This document shows positions 32,768-32,924 of a stretch of DNA of 32,924 nt, one piece after another. Source of the stretch: Daejeonella rubra (lineage in GTDB: Bacteria; Bacteroidota; Bacteroidia; Sphingobacteriales; Sphingobacteriaceae); assembly GCF_900103545.1 (NCBI RefSeq), contig NZ_FNHH01000037.1, positions 1 through 32,924 on the forward strand. Reading direction: 5' to 3'. A model generated the notes under the pieces. The model made no database searches, was not told the DNA's origin, and was given only the letters and a program-made list of their open reading frames with translations. Position 1 is the first letter of the stretch. Each line of letters begins with the position of its first letter. The position numbers and the translations under genes are program-made.

Positions 32768-32801
32768 GGGCACCGACCCTTGGTAAACTTAGTATAACAA
32801 A

Positions 32802-32829
32802 AAAGCCCCAATCTTACGAAAGGGGCTTT
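32802..32829 (-). terminator. Hairpin terminator just after 5S rRNA
   Basis: aaagcccc (32802-32809) and ggggcttt (32822-32829) form an 8-bp stem; on the minus strand it is followed by a T run. It lies about 12 nt after the 5S end and is the likely primary rRNA operon terminator. Confidence 0.85.
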
Positions 32830-32839
32830 GTTTAAAATT

Positions 32840-32924
<85 letters not shown>

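Larger units (their letters stand above)
32441..32839. other. Downstream flank of the rRNA operon, repeats and terminators
   Basis: No gene is seen here. The region includes the promoter side of the desaturase, a 24-bp tandem repeat, two minus-strand hairpin terminators, a 20-bp palindrome and a duplicate of the last bases of 5S rRNA. Confidence 0.7.

Overview
The window looks like a chromosomal segment of a Bacteroidota bacterium of the Sphingobacteriia/Cytophagia type. Reasons: AT-rich intergenic DNA, TAnnTTTG-type -7 promoter boxes, a GxxExxY protein, a DUF1080 protein, a Tat-exported Gfo/Idh/MocA oxidoreductase, a fused IcmF mutase, and a 5S rRNA gene at the right edge. The genus cannot be read from the sequence.

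Layout. 1-775: repeat-rich intergenic DNA without a convincing gene. 776-8531: housekeeping block with a YhcC-type radical SAM protein (-), a CorA Mg2+ channel (+), a small basic protein, then icmF and two bacterial PH-domain membrane proteins joined by start/stop overlaps. 8559-9464: a WYL-domain regulator (-), followed by a 560-bp gap holding two copies of a structured repeat inside larger inverted repeats.

10026-22864: defence island. A BCS1-like AAA ATPase (-) diverges from a type I restriction-modification operon, hsdM-hsdS-orf193-DUF262/DUF1524-DUF262-hsdR (+). Two GmrSD-like genes and one unknown gene sit between hsdS and hsdR. A short relic of an hsdS 3' end lies just before the first DUF262 gene, so the interior of the operon has been rearranged. 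This interior is clearly AT-richer than hsdM and hsdR.

22872-27909: accessory tail. A GxxExxY PD-(D/E)XK-like nuclease gene is tightly enclosed by 100-bp imperfect palindromic repeats, one partial copy of which forms the gene's own 3' end. Then come an unknown helical protein, a VWA protein and an unknown two-part protein with paired cysteines (all -), a GH25 lysozyme-like gene (+), and a higBA toxin-antitoxin pair lying between the intact 3' end of the GH25 gene and a second, diverged copy of that 3' end.

28102-32440: metabolic genes: a HGSNAT/DUF5009-type membrane acyltransferase, a secreted DUF1080 protein, a Tat-exported Gfo/Idh/MocA oxidoreductase (all +) and an acyl-ACP desaturase (-), with clear hairpin terminators. 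32441-32924: downstream flank of an rRNA operon (-) with 24-bp tandem repeats, two terminators, a 20-bp palindrome and the 3' part of 5S rRNA.

Best candidates for something undescribed are the repeat-bracketed GxxExxY cassette, the type I operon with an internal DUF262 pair and a scar of hsdS, the higBA module within a duplicated lysozyme 3' end, and the paired structured repeats at 9547-9968. All functional statements are from reading the sequence by eye; no database search was run.
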